DNA from: Oidiodendron maius Zn
Taxonomy: Eukaryota; Ascomycota; Leotiomycetes; Myxotrichaceae
Length of the DNA stretch: 64,000 nt
NCBI GenBank assembly: GCA_000827325.1
Contig: KN832891.1
Coordinates: forward strand, 372,001 to 436,000
Reading direction: 5' to 3'
In this document: positions 22,567 through 33,371 of the stretch, piece by piece
Layout of the letters: each line of letters opens with the position of its first letter
Numbering within the stretch: position 1 is the stretch's first letter
The notes under the pieces: generated by a model
The model's database searches: none
Told to the model about the DNA's origin: nothing
Seen by the model: only the letters and a program-made list of their open reading frames with translations
Made by a program: the position numbers and the translations under genes

Positions 22567-24725
22567 TTAAATCTCTAACCCCAATTCAGCAGCAATGATG
22601 CTTGCTGCCTTTTCGGCAATTGTCATTGCCGTGTTGCACGTGTTTGCGCCGACATTCTCTGGTGCAACGCTCATATCAGCACACTTTAGCCCCAGAATAC
22701 CATAAACACTAAGATTCTTATCGACTACACCTCTTGCCTCTCTGGAGGCCATTTTTGCCGTTCCCAACCCGTGCCACGTGGTGCCCAAATTTTCACGAAT
22801 AAATTGCTGTATAGCCTCATTATCTTCCTGGCTATACGTTATAGTCGGGAGATCCAACCTGGAGCCGCCCTGTTCTTTCTCACTCTGGTTAAGTGATAAA
22901 AGTGCAGCTTTAGAACCTTCTCGGAATTTCGGATGCCTCTCAGCTACCTCGCCTCTATAAGCATCGGTACGGCGTATGATCTCACGCTGCTTCTTATAAG
23001 CCCACTGTAGTGTCTTCAAGTCTATATCGTTAGCATCTGATAGGAAACCGGTATCAAAGTCTGGTGGATCGGACATGCTGCGGCCTGTAATGTGGATGCT
23101 GCCGCGTGAATGCGGATACGTGGTGTAGATGGCCACAGTTGCGTACTGGCCATCAGGAACGAGAGAGATGTCCCCGATATACCTGGGTTAAATAGTGAGA
23201 TGTCATAAGAGGAGTAGAGAATGGTAACAATATACCTAGATACAATGCCCATATTCACCAGTGGTTTTTCTGGCGCATTTTTGAACTCTTTGTCCCATAT
23301 GGCCTGGAATTCGGGACCGAGCTCCCCAATTTCCGTAGCGGTTGGACGGAGCTTAGAGGAAAGATCGACTGCGTTCCAGCCCGGTTTTGAATTCTCGCCT
23401 CCAATTTGTAGGGTCGAATTTATGCCATTGGACAGAAAGTCAATATTAGCCTCTTCAGTCCCCAAACAAATCTTATATGGAATTTGCATCAGATGATGAT
23501 CCTGGTAATTTTCACCTACGCCCGGGAGACTGGAAATGACAGGAATGGCAAACTGTTGTAGAACAGAGGGATTCCCGATGCCCGATCGCTCCAGGATAGG
23601 CGGAGTACCAAGGGCTCCGGAACAGATAATAACCATTTTACGAGCCCGGATGGACTTGATGTTTGGCTGATTAAGACCAAGACTTTCTTGGGAAGACTCG
23701 CTTGGGGCGCATTCGACGGCCGACGCTCGCTTATTTTCATCAAAGAGAATGCGTATCACTTTGGTCTGAAGGATCACATGCAGATTGGGGTGCTTGCCGT
23801 CCAGTAGGAGTGGGTGGAGGTATTGATGCGCGGTATCCTGACGCTTACCCTCGGGGGAGATGCATTTACGCCATCGAGAGAAACCGTTATTTGCAGTGAG
23901 ATCTAGAGCGGTGTAAGACAGATATAATCTTTCAGAGAATTCTAAAGCCCCTACCTTGGAGATCATTGATTTTTCTGTAGCCCTGCTGCTCTGCGGCTAG
24001 AAGGATCTCTCGCTCAAAGTTGCAGACGCTGAATGGACTCTCTGAGACATGAATTGGACCTTGATAACCGTGCACGTCAATGTTGCCCTCAGCATGGTAC
24101 GTCTCAAGCTGTATATGCCGTTAGTCTATTATGAGCCCATAGATATCGAGAAGGAAGATACCTTTTGCATAAATGGCAAAATATCTTTCTTTCCCCATCC
24201 TTCTGCGTTCCAAGCCTCAAAATCACTGCCCAGAGCGCGACAGTACCTAGCAAAGTGGTCAGAATTATAAATATGCACTTCAGCTAGATAGTGGACATCA
24301 TAAAATTGACAGACGAGCCCTTCAACGCAGTTAGCACTGGCACTAATCTCTAACAGTATCCAATACGTACACCGCCAAGAATAGAAGCAGCAGGCACGAC
24401 AGGCTCGCGGCTATTCAATGCCTGAGCCCTTCTTGCCTTATGAAATGTCATGCTCTTGGAGCCAGGACGTAGATGTGCGAGAAACATATCTGGGTCGGTG
24501 ACTGTGGGATCGGCATAGTTGTTCCCTCCCCCCTCAATGACGATGATAGACGAATCAGGATCGGCCTGAGCAAGACGAGCTGCAATGATGCAGCCAGCCG
24601 TGCCTCCTACAGATGTTGGTCTCGTCAATTCCTCTGGCAGAGCAGGCAAGACGACGCGAATAATTACCCCCAGCAATGATAATATCTGCTTCATGCAGTT
24701 CTCCCATGCCCGTGAAGATTCCCAT
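22567..24725 (-). CDS. GMC oxidoreductase (aryl-alcohol/choline-dehydrogenase family, FAD)
   Basis: Flavoprotein that oxidises alcohols or sugars. Hand splicing gives a continuous protein over seven exons. The N-terminal ADP-binding fold joins across the first intron (ADIIIAGG, then GTAGCIIAARLAQADPDSS and IIVIEGGGNNY). ILGG then joins GSSVNFMMYCRALGSDFEAWN over two short introns. Further parts are LETYHAEGNIDVHGYQGPIH, INDLQ/DLTANNGFSRWRK, signature 2 GALGTPPILERSGIG, VSRYIGDISLVPDGQY, and the C-terminal active-site regions TTWHGLGT (His) and NVGANTCNTAM (Asn). One intron in the NFMMY region has an unusual GTCCAC donor but a good CTGAC branch and TAG acceptor. Starts at 24725 or 24707 are equally plausible. 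No signal peptide is seen, so it is probably intracellular. The substrate is unknown. Confidence 0.8.
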
Positions 24726-25940
24726 GTTAGTGACTTTCACGCCCGAAGGAACTATAATCGATGAGAATTCTAATTAAGGGGCTTATACGAGACGGATATC
24801 AAGGCTTTATATGTACAGTTTCATTCAGTCAGTTTTACAGGCTTTGTTAGGTAGCTATCATAATCATATCAAGAATAGTTCGTACTTGTGGTGCTTGGAT
24901 TAGCCAATGTCAACTCCATCGAGTTGAAATGCTGACGCGGACGGAGATATGGTGGTTAAAGCCGACGTAATGTTTGTTGGGATTGGCTGTTCCTAGACTC
25001 TCCGCTGCGTCGTCTTTCTCTAGCTTTAAAATCTTTGCTGCGTTGCCCTTTTTAAGTAATTGAATGAAGTCAAAGCTACTTGTGGTTCTATTTACATAGG
25101 GGTTTCATCAAATGTCACACTTTGCCTACGGCATCATGGAATATCCGATGAAAGGCGGTATGCATGATAACGGGCCAGGCGAAGCTTTGTTCAGAAATCA
25201 GATTCCGTACCTAATATAAAGTGGGGACGAATGGGACTACGGACATTGGGACTCGATTAGCAGATTGGAACTGCCAAAGCAAGCGAGGACAATTTCTCCT
25301 GGGCCACAGCAAGACACAATGCGCGTAACTAAAGATGTGAATATGGTGGCTTGAGAGTGCGTCAAAGCCTTTGAGACATCAGCCATCTTAGGCTTTCACA
25401 TTACTGCTCTTGCGAGCTCTCGCTTTGGCCATGATATGCCAAGTATTTTTGAATGTGTAAATAGTATATGGGGAAAATTCTGAGCTATACCTCCATTAAC
25501 TGCGCTCGATGATATCTTACTTGGATAATAAAATCGATTGCTGAGTGTCGGCAGATCAAGCACTGAATGACTTACAGGCACTGACTGCATGGAATAACTA
25601 GCTGAGGCTAGAAGATATCAATGTATAAGTCTCAGTGTTTGCAACAATATAAACCGTACGTATACGGTGATATATTTTCCCCAATTTACTACGACGATAT
25701 TCAAGCTTGCAGTCTTGCACTCCTTCATATAAGAATACCTCACTTATAATAATGCGATCTTTGGACCCGAGCACTTTCTTATGGCGGGAACTCACATAAT
25801 GGGGACTATACAAATGGAAGCTATATTTGAGAGTAACAGTAGATTCAGACATTTCCTGCCCCACGGCATCTAAATTAACAAAACAAATCGTTTATTATGC
25901 CAGGGAAATATAACTTAGGGTGGCAGCCGCCTATGTTTAT
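24726..25940. other. AT-rich gene-poor region
   Basis: No gene recognised. Open frames are short, AT-rich and lack motifs. This is the left side of a relic-rich block that runs to about 36.5 kb. Confidence 0.4.
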
Positions 25941-25944
25941 TAGA

Positions 25945-26010
25945 TGCAATACCATATTAATTGGCATATAAGCTCCCACTTCGTTATAGGCCCCCTTAGA
26001 GAAGGCCAAG
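25945..26010 (-). repeat. terminus-like copy of a pogo-type element
   Basis: TTGGCATATAAGCTCCCACTTCG and GGCCCCCTTAGAG resemble the ends at about 26960 and 27399. It is probably a diverged terminal fragment. Confidence 0.3.
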
Positions 26011-26080
26011 CCTGCTAAATTGAATACGGGCAACTTAGTAATAATTGATATTATGACTACCATAAGTTTATTCCACAAGG

Positions 26081-26442
26081 CTGATGATAATTAAGAAATA
26101 TTTCTTCTTTTCGTGTTGCGCCTTTTTGTTTTGGTTACACTCCTCTAAATCTCTCCTCGAAGGTCCACAGGATGATTCCATGGGAATTACAGTTGACACT
26201 TTCCTCATATCCATCCAAATTACATCGCTCAAAAAACACCTCCGCGAAGAATTAGTACGTAATATCAGTTTAGATAGCCAAACAGCAGCGGCCGGTGCGC
26301 TTACCATTTCTAGCCATCGAGTAACGTTGTTCTTCCTATGAATTGCGGTTTGACTGTCTATGCATGTCCGAAATACTTTCTGTAAAGGCGGATCGGTGGA
26401 GATGCTGTGCTTGCTCCGGGCGCCTCGACGGGCCTCTTGCAC
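26081..26442 (-). pseudogene. possible gene fragment, unrecognised
   Basis: Read on the minus strand, an exon-like frame (SKHSISTDPPLQKVFRTC, NNVTRWLEM) ends at a good GTAAGC donor near 26304. After a possible GCGGAG acceptor a natural-looking tail follows (VFFERCNLDGYEE, HGIILWTFEERFRGV, stop). There is no ATG in good position; the frame is entered by GTG or by splicing. I recognise no family. It could be a truncated relic, as the surroundings are full of them, or part of a small gene. Confidence 0.3.
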
Positions 26443-26959
26443 ATTGTTAGCTACGGACTAAGTATCGCGTTGTGTATTTCAAATAGGGCCTAGCTAAATG
26501 TATATTCTATGCTTCTTCTAGACAATTTAACTAGTATGTACATAGCATTTTCCACATTTAGTAAAAGACAAAGTAGTGTGACAGGGCTTCGGATATAACG
26601 ACGTCCACATTCCCCCGAGCTTCGATTTACAAGGGTCCAGCTAAATCCACCTACTTTTGATGCAGTGTATGAATGCTAACGAAACGAGATCAACGATTAA
26701 TATTTTGATTTCTAATAATTCTTAGTTATAAGTTGGGCCATGATATACGCCATATCTTGTCATTTGATATCTAAAGTCTGGCAGAATTGCTCTGTCCTAA
26801 ACTGTAAGTGAGTAACGGCTTGCCTTCCTACAACTGATATAGCCAGTATTCATTTATATACTACATCAATTCGCCAGTAGAAAAGGGCTTAGAAATTCCA
26901 CAGTGCGATCTTATGGGTCTTGTGCTACATCGTATAGAAAGACTCGTGAGCTCACGAAC

Positions 26960-27010
26960 TACCGTATAAACTAGCATATAAGAGCCCCCTTCGCTATAAT
27001 ACAACCCGTC
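26960..27010 (+). repeat. terminus-like sequence of a pogo-type element
   Basis: TACCGTATAAACTAGCATAT at 26960 closely matches TACCGTATAAACTGGCAATA at 27399, followed in both by a run of C. No transposase is attached here, so this is a MITE or a stray end. Confidence 0.5.
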
Positions 27011-27398
27011 ATATAGTACCATCCTAGCAACAGGTCGTTGTCTCGCCTCAATAAATATTGTATGGCGCACAGACAAATAATCCGTTGGTAAATTATCTAG
27101 ACAAGTCATTTGTCTCCCACGAGCCACACGGTATGGGGAACTGATCTGCACGATGATGAAATCTCGCCAGCGCCATTGGCGCCAGGCAGTAGCGAAAATT
27201 ACCTCATTTGGATAATGGGACGAATACATGGGAATGTGGCGAGTGCTTTCCTTGCTATTATCAACGTCTGGCGTAATTGCCCGGAGCTACTTCGCACATG
27301 CAATAACAGCGCGGCACAAGTTGCATGCAGCGCTAGTGAAGTCAAGCCGCTAGAATGGAGACTATATCAAAAGCCTTAGTTGATGTTGACGCACCCAT

Positions 27399-28770
27399 TA
27401 CCGTATAAACTGGCAATAAGTCCCCCCAATTTGGCCCGTGCGAGGCAAATGACCTTCTCTAGAGGGGGACTTATAGAAAAGGGGACTTATAAGCCAGATT
27501 CATGGATAGTAATTAATAATCACTTATCCGCCAATCAAAAGCGTCGATTCTAGCTATATTTCAGGCGCGTTTGCCCACTTTTCCGGTACTACATCCTACA
27601 ATATACCCACTTTTTTTTTCAAATCCACCAATATGTCGAATCCATTCATGATTGCTGCTCAAGCCTCAACACCTATCCCTCCTTCCACCCTCAATCCAGC
27701 TTTCTAGCTCCTAGACCTGGCCCAAAGCTTAAGCCTTTAGCTAAACGTCGATCCCTTTATGCCCTTCAGCTTGCACGCCATGATACTATTACAATGACTA
27801 CGACAGACAGCCTACTAGCTCAGTTCAAATCTAATATTTCTACTGAATTAGACTCCGACTCTGATAGCCATGATATACGTTGACGGTACTATACTTGAGA
27901 ACAAAAGCTAGCTGCTACTGGATATGCTACGACTAAGCGGGTATGGCATTCAAAGACAAAAGAAATGGTCCTTATATCATATAAACAGGCATGCAGGGAC
28001 CTGGATCTAAAGCCAGTCCAGCTACGTGATTGGAAGAAAAATGTTGATCAGACACGCTCTCTATGGAAGGGGTCAAGGAATGGCAAGCTCTCTCACCCTG
28101 CTCAGTTCCCAGTTCTAGAGAATCGATTATATGCATTGATATTAGAGAAAAGGCAGTTCGGAAGGAGGGTTGGAAAGAATTGGATTTGGCGTTATGCTAG
28201 AGTCGAGTTTGAGAGATTGTGGCCAGAGAGGGTATCCGATAGTCGAGAAGAAGAAGGTCTTTGCCACAGCTCTAGAGAGACTGCATGGTCCACGTGATAC
28301 TATATACACGTGACGGCGGTAGAGTATAAGAACGTCTCCTGTACGTCAACCTAGACCTTCTCTCTTTAGTTTTGTATTCTAAGTTTACAAATCGACATTA
28401 TGCTTCCACCCTGAGGCCTCTTTGCTCGTGCTGTGACAGTCTTTAGTGGCATGGCATTCTCAACTGGCTGGTTTACTGGCTTTTTAAAGAGGAAGCAGCT
28501 TAGTCTGCATGAGCCGACTAAAAGAGCACAGACTGTGCCAGGAGACTATAAGAATAAAATCACTTCCTGGCTACAGTTCAATCGACGTGCTCAAGCAAAA
28601 TTTAACTTTGAGCTCTTAGAGATCGCTAATGTGGATCAAACACCAATATCCTTTGAGTTCCTTAATAATAAGACCTATGATACTAAAGGTATCAGGACTG
28701 TATTTGTCAAACAAACTAGCTCAGGATGGGACAGGCAACAAGCTACCCTTTATACAACAACACCATGCAT
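27399..28770 (+). mobile_element. degenerate pogo/Tigger-like DNA transposon, right end lost
   Basis: The left end has TACCGTATAAACTGGCAATA and a subterminal inverted copy (GGGGACTTATAAGCCAG, about 27481-27497). A leader near 27632 (MSNPFMIAAQAS) opens a frame that quickly meets stops. The CENP-B-type helix-turn-helix part is seen at 27965-28250 (YKQACRDLDLKPVQLRDWKK, KRQFGRRVGKNWIWRYARV). The catalytic-core part is at 28440-28745 (FSTGWFTGFLKRKQLSLHEP, IANVDQTPISFEF with the first DDE aspartate, SSGWDRQQATLY). A 177-bp solo LTR interrupts the two parts. The element stops abruptly where a hydrolase sequence begins, so it has lost its right end. The copy is old and inactive. Confidence 0.7.
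28262..28438 (+). mobile_element. solo LTR (177 bp) inside the DNA transposon
   Basis: Ends are TGCCACAGC and GCTGTGACA, which are inverted to each other, and a 5-base target duplication GTCTT flanks it (28257-28261 and 28439-28443). The middle has a TATAAG promoter-like core and a CT-rich transcribed part. No interior is left, so it is a fossil produced by recombination between two LTRs. It resembles the LTR at 35570-36469 in size and layout, which suggests a related family (Ty3-like by its 5-base duplication; tentative). Confidence 0.8.
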
Positions 28771-28774
28771 ATTT

Positions 28775-29159
28775 GTCAACCTTTTTCTCTCTGACACCGC
28801 GCGATCAGGCCTTGGGCGAGGAGTGGTGGGAGCGTATGACTACTGCCCGGCCAAATCGCTCCGACTACGTTGGCCCTGCGGGTACGAAAGCCCAGCTCGG
28901 GGCATTAGCTAGGTGGGAGAGTCGTGACTTGGCCTCTGAAGGCTCCTATAACCGGCTACACGAACTGAAAATTCCCGTCCTTGTTGCGGATGGCGATAGC
29001 GACATTCTGGTCCCCACAGTCAACAGCTGGACGATGTTTAAGAAGAAGCTTACCAACGCGGTCGCTCACCTTGCCCTGTTTCCGGATGTTGGACATGGGT
29101 TCGTGGACCAGTATTCGAATCAATTCTCGCAATTAGTCAACGTCTTCTTGGATGCCTAG
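28775..29159 (+). pseudogene. C-terminal half of an alpha/beta hydrolase, 5' part lost
   Basis: The frame reads FFSLTPRDQALGEEWWERM, then IPVLVADGDSDILVPTVNSW (strand carrying the acid, D) and FPDVGHGFVDQYSNQFSQLV (catalytic His), ending LDA and a stop at 29159. This is the cap and C-terminal half of a typical alpha/beta hydrolase. The half with the nucleophile elbow is absent, and the frame instead joins transposase sequence upstream. The codon use is GC-richer than the transposon. It is probably a gene cut by the transposon, or moved next to it. Confidence 0.75.
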
Positions 29160-29364
29160 GCGATGGTGCTAACATTCAGATCACCTCCTGGTAGTGGTAT
29201 GGTGCAGTACCCTGAGATTTGTCTAGTCTGTCAGATTACAGTGTCGTGCAGGATTGGATGACGTTGCATGAAGTTGAACACAGTATGGTCAAAGCTGCCC
29301 CTCGTTTTAACAACCAAACCTGTATTTCTCGTCCTTAGCATGTACTTGGCCTGCAATTCGATCC

Positions 29365-29815
29365 CATTACTCTCGTCGCCGTTGCCGCCTAACTATACCA
29401 TACCCTCCTGCTTGAACAAGCTCTATTTTAACTAGTTCATCAATCCTCTTTTGCTCCCGTTCGCCCCAGCGTAACCAGTCCTGGATCTCTCCAATCTCTT
29501 CTGTAGCCCAGTTAGGGGGGCCGTGAACTAGAGTCTCTCATTGAGGGTCAAGTTGACACAGAATAAGTGGTGCGGAATAGGCTTTCTGGTGTACTCTAAC
29601 GGAGTAGTGATTGTCGAATAGAGTAATTGGATCAATATCTGAGAACCTAGCAGATGCAATAGAGTGAGACCAAGGTTACTGATACTAATAAGACTCCGTG
29701 CAATCACATTCGTTCTCTGGCAGACTAACTGTCCATTTTCGGCCACTTTCAGGGCCTCAACTTGACCTATTCCATTGCCAGAAGGGGAGGCTCGGTAGCA
29801 TCGACAAGTCTTCAT
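29365..29815 (-). pseudogene. unrecognised gene relic with one in-frame stop
   Basis: On the minus strand ATG at about 29815 opens MKTCRCYRASPSGNGIG up to a donor near 29705. An acceptor near 29643 leads to FSDIDPITLFDNHYSVRVHQ and on to a TGA. The same frame continues ETLVHGPPNWATEEIGEIQD, WLRWGEREQKRIDELVK and ends at about 29365. Amino-acid composition is natural throughout, so a real protein once lay here. The stop fits CGA to TGA. I do not recognise the family. Confidence 0.35.
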
Positions 29816-29829
29816 TCTGGCTTGGAATT

Positions 29830-31600
29830 TAGCTATTGGAATATCCGAAAGAGACTCATAGTCTCTGAGTAGATAGCATCTATCTTTGGAAGAGGTGGTA
29901 AACAGCGTATATCCGATGGCAACTGAATGGTAGCAGCAGTATTCTCAAGGCAAAAACGCAGGGGTTAAAAAGGAAGAGACGAAGACACACTAACTGCTTG
30001 GTTGGTTAATAACGGTTATATTGGAAGACGCCCGTTTCAAAGGCTATGAGCAGATGGCCTTGAATGGTACAACTGAATATGGTTGGCCCAGCCCCCTGAT
30101 ATACATGTTTTCCCATGAGATGGGCAAACTATCGGCGTTAGTGTTAAAACTCAACCTATATAAGAGTTGTGATAGTAATATTTATCGCATTAAGTCTTCC
30201 AGAGATCTCGTTCACGAGTATTCATACCCAAGCATAGCAACACAAAACCATTGTCTGAAAAGCAACAAGATGTAGCCCAAGCACGTGGCTTCTAGGATAA
30301 GAACATCCTTCTCGAACACAGCAGGGGTCGGCAGAAGAAGCACACACAGTTTCCATAGCTTGACTTCCTTCCCCACTCCACACTCTCCAATCATGAGCCG
30401 CAGAACAAATGAAATGTTAGTATACATTTCTTCATCTTTCTTAGTTACTTGTTCCGTCCTGAAATTTTTGGAGAGCTGATAGCAAGAAACTGATAGGAGC
30501 AATCAATATTGTGCTGGAAGGCGAGCCTCCCCGGCTTCTGGAGTAGTAGCCCAGTGCTGACGAGATAATGAGAGTAGAGATGGGGCATACAGCTACCACA
30601 ATAAAGACGGAAGTATATACTTCAATAATGGTAAAGGCTACTCCAGAAATATTCCGCCGAAATAGATGTCAGTGCAACTAGTCAACACGGATATCAGACG
30701 CAAGATAGGAAAGGAGAATAAGGCAATAGTTTTTGAATAGTAGGTGCTTAGTGGTGCGGGCTGCTTGTACAGCATGACTTTCTTGTCTTTGTTGATATAG
30801 GCCGAGGAGTTGGAGCAGTTTTGCTTTTCTTTCATTTAACACTATTGTAAGATACAGGCGTTCAGAAATCTCCTCTCTTGACACTATATCCCTCTGCCGC
30901 TTTGAGCAGATTAAGGGATATTGCCATATATCTTGTTCTGAAAATGATATTAGAGCTGGCTATGACTTACCTACTAATAAGAGGTGGTGGTATAAGCTAG
31001 AGCCCTTAGCTTCTGATATTCAAGTCTCCTCTCAGTACCCCTTCTTCTGAGGTTAGTATTGATGAAATAATAGTACGGTGTTCTAGAAGGTAAGTAAGCC
31101 CTGAAATGCCTTTAATTAATGAACCCTTACTAATTATACTAGGTCTTTACATATATATAAGATGCCAAATACGCCTATTAGCCAGGGATATAAGATATAT
31201 GGAAGGGCTGATCACGGTTATTTATATAACTTTGTTTGGAGCTCTAGAGAGAAGGGGTTACAGGAGATTATACTATAACCTAGTTTCACTAAGACAGGCT
31301 GCTAAGAAATTAACTAACTGTATTGATACTAGCACAGATGAAGATTCTCTGCAAATTATAAAATCAGAGAGTGTTTGACTGAAGCTGGTTTCGTATCTTA
31401 CTGTAGACATACATCAGAGTGTACGTCAATAGATCACCACTACGTCAGGTGATAAGTTACGTCAGATGCTGGTTATGTAAGCGATTCTTCACAGGGTGGG
31501 GTGCAGGAAAACTCGTTCTACCGATAATAGAATGCTAGCCGAGCAGCCGAGTAACAAAAAAAAGTTTTAACTCTGGGACACAAGTAGGCTACTGATAAAA
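29830..31600. other. AT-rich gene-poor stretch
   Basis: Only short motif-free frames, for example 30212-30502 (minus) and 31106-31378 (plus). Nothing recognised beyond general RIP-like AT richness. Confidence 0.4.
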
Positions 31601-31603
31601 GCC

Positions 31604-31612
31604 AAAAAAAAA
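31604..31612 (-). terminator. Pol III terminator (T9) of the tRNA-like gene
   Basis: Nine T on the minus strand, about 14 bases past the 3' end of the tRNA-like gene, a strong RNA polymerase III stop. Confidence 0.7.
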
Positions 31613-31625
31613 GTTGTGAAGATGT

Positions 31626-31763
31626 TCCCTCAGGCGCGAGTCGAACGCGCGACTGGACGATTGTTAGCAATCGGCTGAGGGCAATTTTGTTGGTAGGACT
31701 AACCATTCCGGTAAGACTGAACAATTACAGCCGGACGCCATAAACCAACTAGACGACCGAGGG
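31626..31763 (-). tRNA. tRNA-Tyr(GTA)-like gene with an intron and an extra insertion
   Basis: The 5' half matches fungal tRNA-Tyr: acceptor CCCTCGG, D arm with TAGTTGGTTTATGGC, anticodon stem TCCGG and loop CTGTAA with anticodon GTA at 31728-31726. A 12-base intron (31724-31713) follows A37, where tRNA-Tyr introns sit, and the stem closes with CCGGA. The T arm GCGCG-TTCGACT-CGCGC and the 3' acceptor strand CTGAGGG are intact. Between the anticodon stem and the T arm, however, about 50 extra bases replace the usual five-base variable loop. The extra part includes CCCTCAG, which also pairs perfectly with the 3' acceptor strand, and a hairpin CGATTG/CAATCG. A Pol III terminator follows. It may be a tRNA pseudogene, two overlapping copies, or a gene with a second intron. 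Confidence 0.6.
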
Positions 31764-32569
31764 TGGAACTTACACATCTATGATGTGCTTTTGTTTCCAA
31801 ATTGCTTATTTTGATTTATAACCTTTAATCATAAGTTACTTGTACTCCGTGCCTGATCCTATCATAGTACCTTCCTCTAGGTACTGAATATTATATAAGA
31901 CATTCTTATATAATATGTAGAGCAGACTTGTCGCATATCGATCAAGGGCTAGTAGTGGCTCGTGGCATTAATTCAAACATCAACTAGCAAGCGAAATGGA
32001 AAACGGACATTGATTTTCCAGGCTCAGTTGCGTAACCACTAAATATCTGATCCGATACGTGAAGGCACCTTAATAAGAGTTATTCCTTGCTTAGCTGAAG
32101 CTGTTTCTTCTTCTTCTTCTCCTTCTTCTCTTTTTAGTCTAGCATTCTCGTCAATACAGCTTGTTTTGCGCACCCGCTGCCTGTGCCTTGTTGGTTGGTT
32201 GTCTCCGTGACGTAACAAGTATTTTTAAAAGTAATTACTGTACGACTTTTTGTTTTACTTGTAGTAAATAATTATTATAACTATTGTATTTAATTGCCTT
32301 CTTTCCTCTTTTTGTAGGAAGGGGATTCGCGGCCTTGTCTCTTTTGCGATAGAGAGACTATTCGAGAGCTTCGGTTGTTTGCTTATAAGCATTGAGTTTT
32401 GCACGGCTTTATTATCAGTAAAAGATCTGTATGACCAATTGCGGTGTCACAATGGAACAATATAAGCAGAGGCATAATCCGGAGGAGAATATTTACTACT
32501 ACGCGACTGTCTATTTTACTGAGACCAATCAATCATTGAACAACATCCCACAGAGAGATACCAACAAAA
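31764..32569. other. intergenic with a hairpin and a CTT microsatellite
   Basis: A perfect hairpin with 13-base arms and a CAT loop lies at 31888-31916 (ATATTATATAAGA / TCTTATATAATAT). A TTC/TTCTCC microsatellite lies at about 32106-32133. No gene seen. Confidence 0.6.
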
Positions 32570-33371
32570 ATGAGCAGCAATCACAATGGCGAGTTCGCCT
32601 TTGATAGAGCTAGAGCCCACCTAGCTTTAAGAGCAACAGCTCTTCAAATTTGCCTGAAGGTAACAAATGGCGAAATTGGGGCTTGCACAGATGTTAAAGA
32701 ACATATACGAGCCGTGGCCCAGAGTCAAATAGACTCGTTAGTGGCAGAATCGCTAGATGAAGACTTCCCAACCTGTATTAATGGATTAAGTAATAACTTC
32801 GTGGACGTTAAGTATGTCTAATCATTACTCCGCTTAAGTGGTGCTAACGCAAGTAGTTTTACCTCTACAAAGACCAATTCGCACACCTAATCAAGGGGTA
32901 TATGCCGGAATTGTTTTACGCGCTTGCGGTGAAGCGCGCATATATATTGGGAGTTCGTATGGGAAAGGCGGCATCCAACAGAGAATTATGGGAAACCACC
33001 TGCGCCAGACTCACAGGGACAAAGAGCCTGAAAAAGCACTCTATGTTGCTATGAAAGAAGAAGGATCAAAAACATTCTTTATTTGCTTGTCAAGATATAA
33101 AGAAATTGTTCCAGTTAGTCAAGTCCTTGTAACTGAGTCTGTTTGCTACTCAATATTTGGTTCACTTAGATTACCTCAATATCAGGAACTTAGCTTTCAC
33201 GAGCTACCAACTGTGAACTGGGCACACGGTCTAAACAGATCTGACCCGCTTCAGTCTTGGAGGCCTGGACACAAAACCATTGGCAGAGATCCCTGCCTTT
33301 ACAGAAGACTACGGAATCTAGATAACTGTCTTAATTCGGGGCCAATGCGTGTTACATTCATTCCTCGATAA
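32570..33371 (+). CDS. GIY-YIG-type nuclease-domain protein, possibly cut short
   Basis: Two exons, 32570-32811 and 32873-33371, with a GTATGT donor, GCTAAC branch and AAAG acceptor, give 246 residues. The second exon carries a GIY-YIG-like domain: GVYAGIVL and, 10 residues on, IYIGSS for the two signature strands, an Arg in KGGIQQRI, and a Glu in LVTESVCYSIFGSL at the position of the metal ligand. The N-terminal 80 residues are helical and unrecognised. Such domains cut DNA in repair proteins, homing endonucleases and some retroelements. The stop TAA at 33369 is followed in the same frame by more protein-like sequence (see the next feature), so the annotated end may be a premature stop. Confidence 0.6.
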
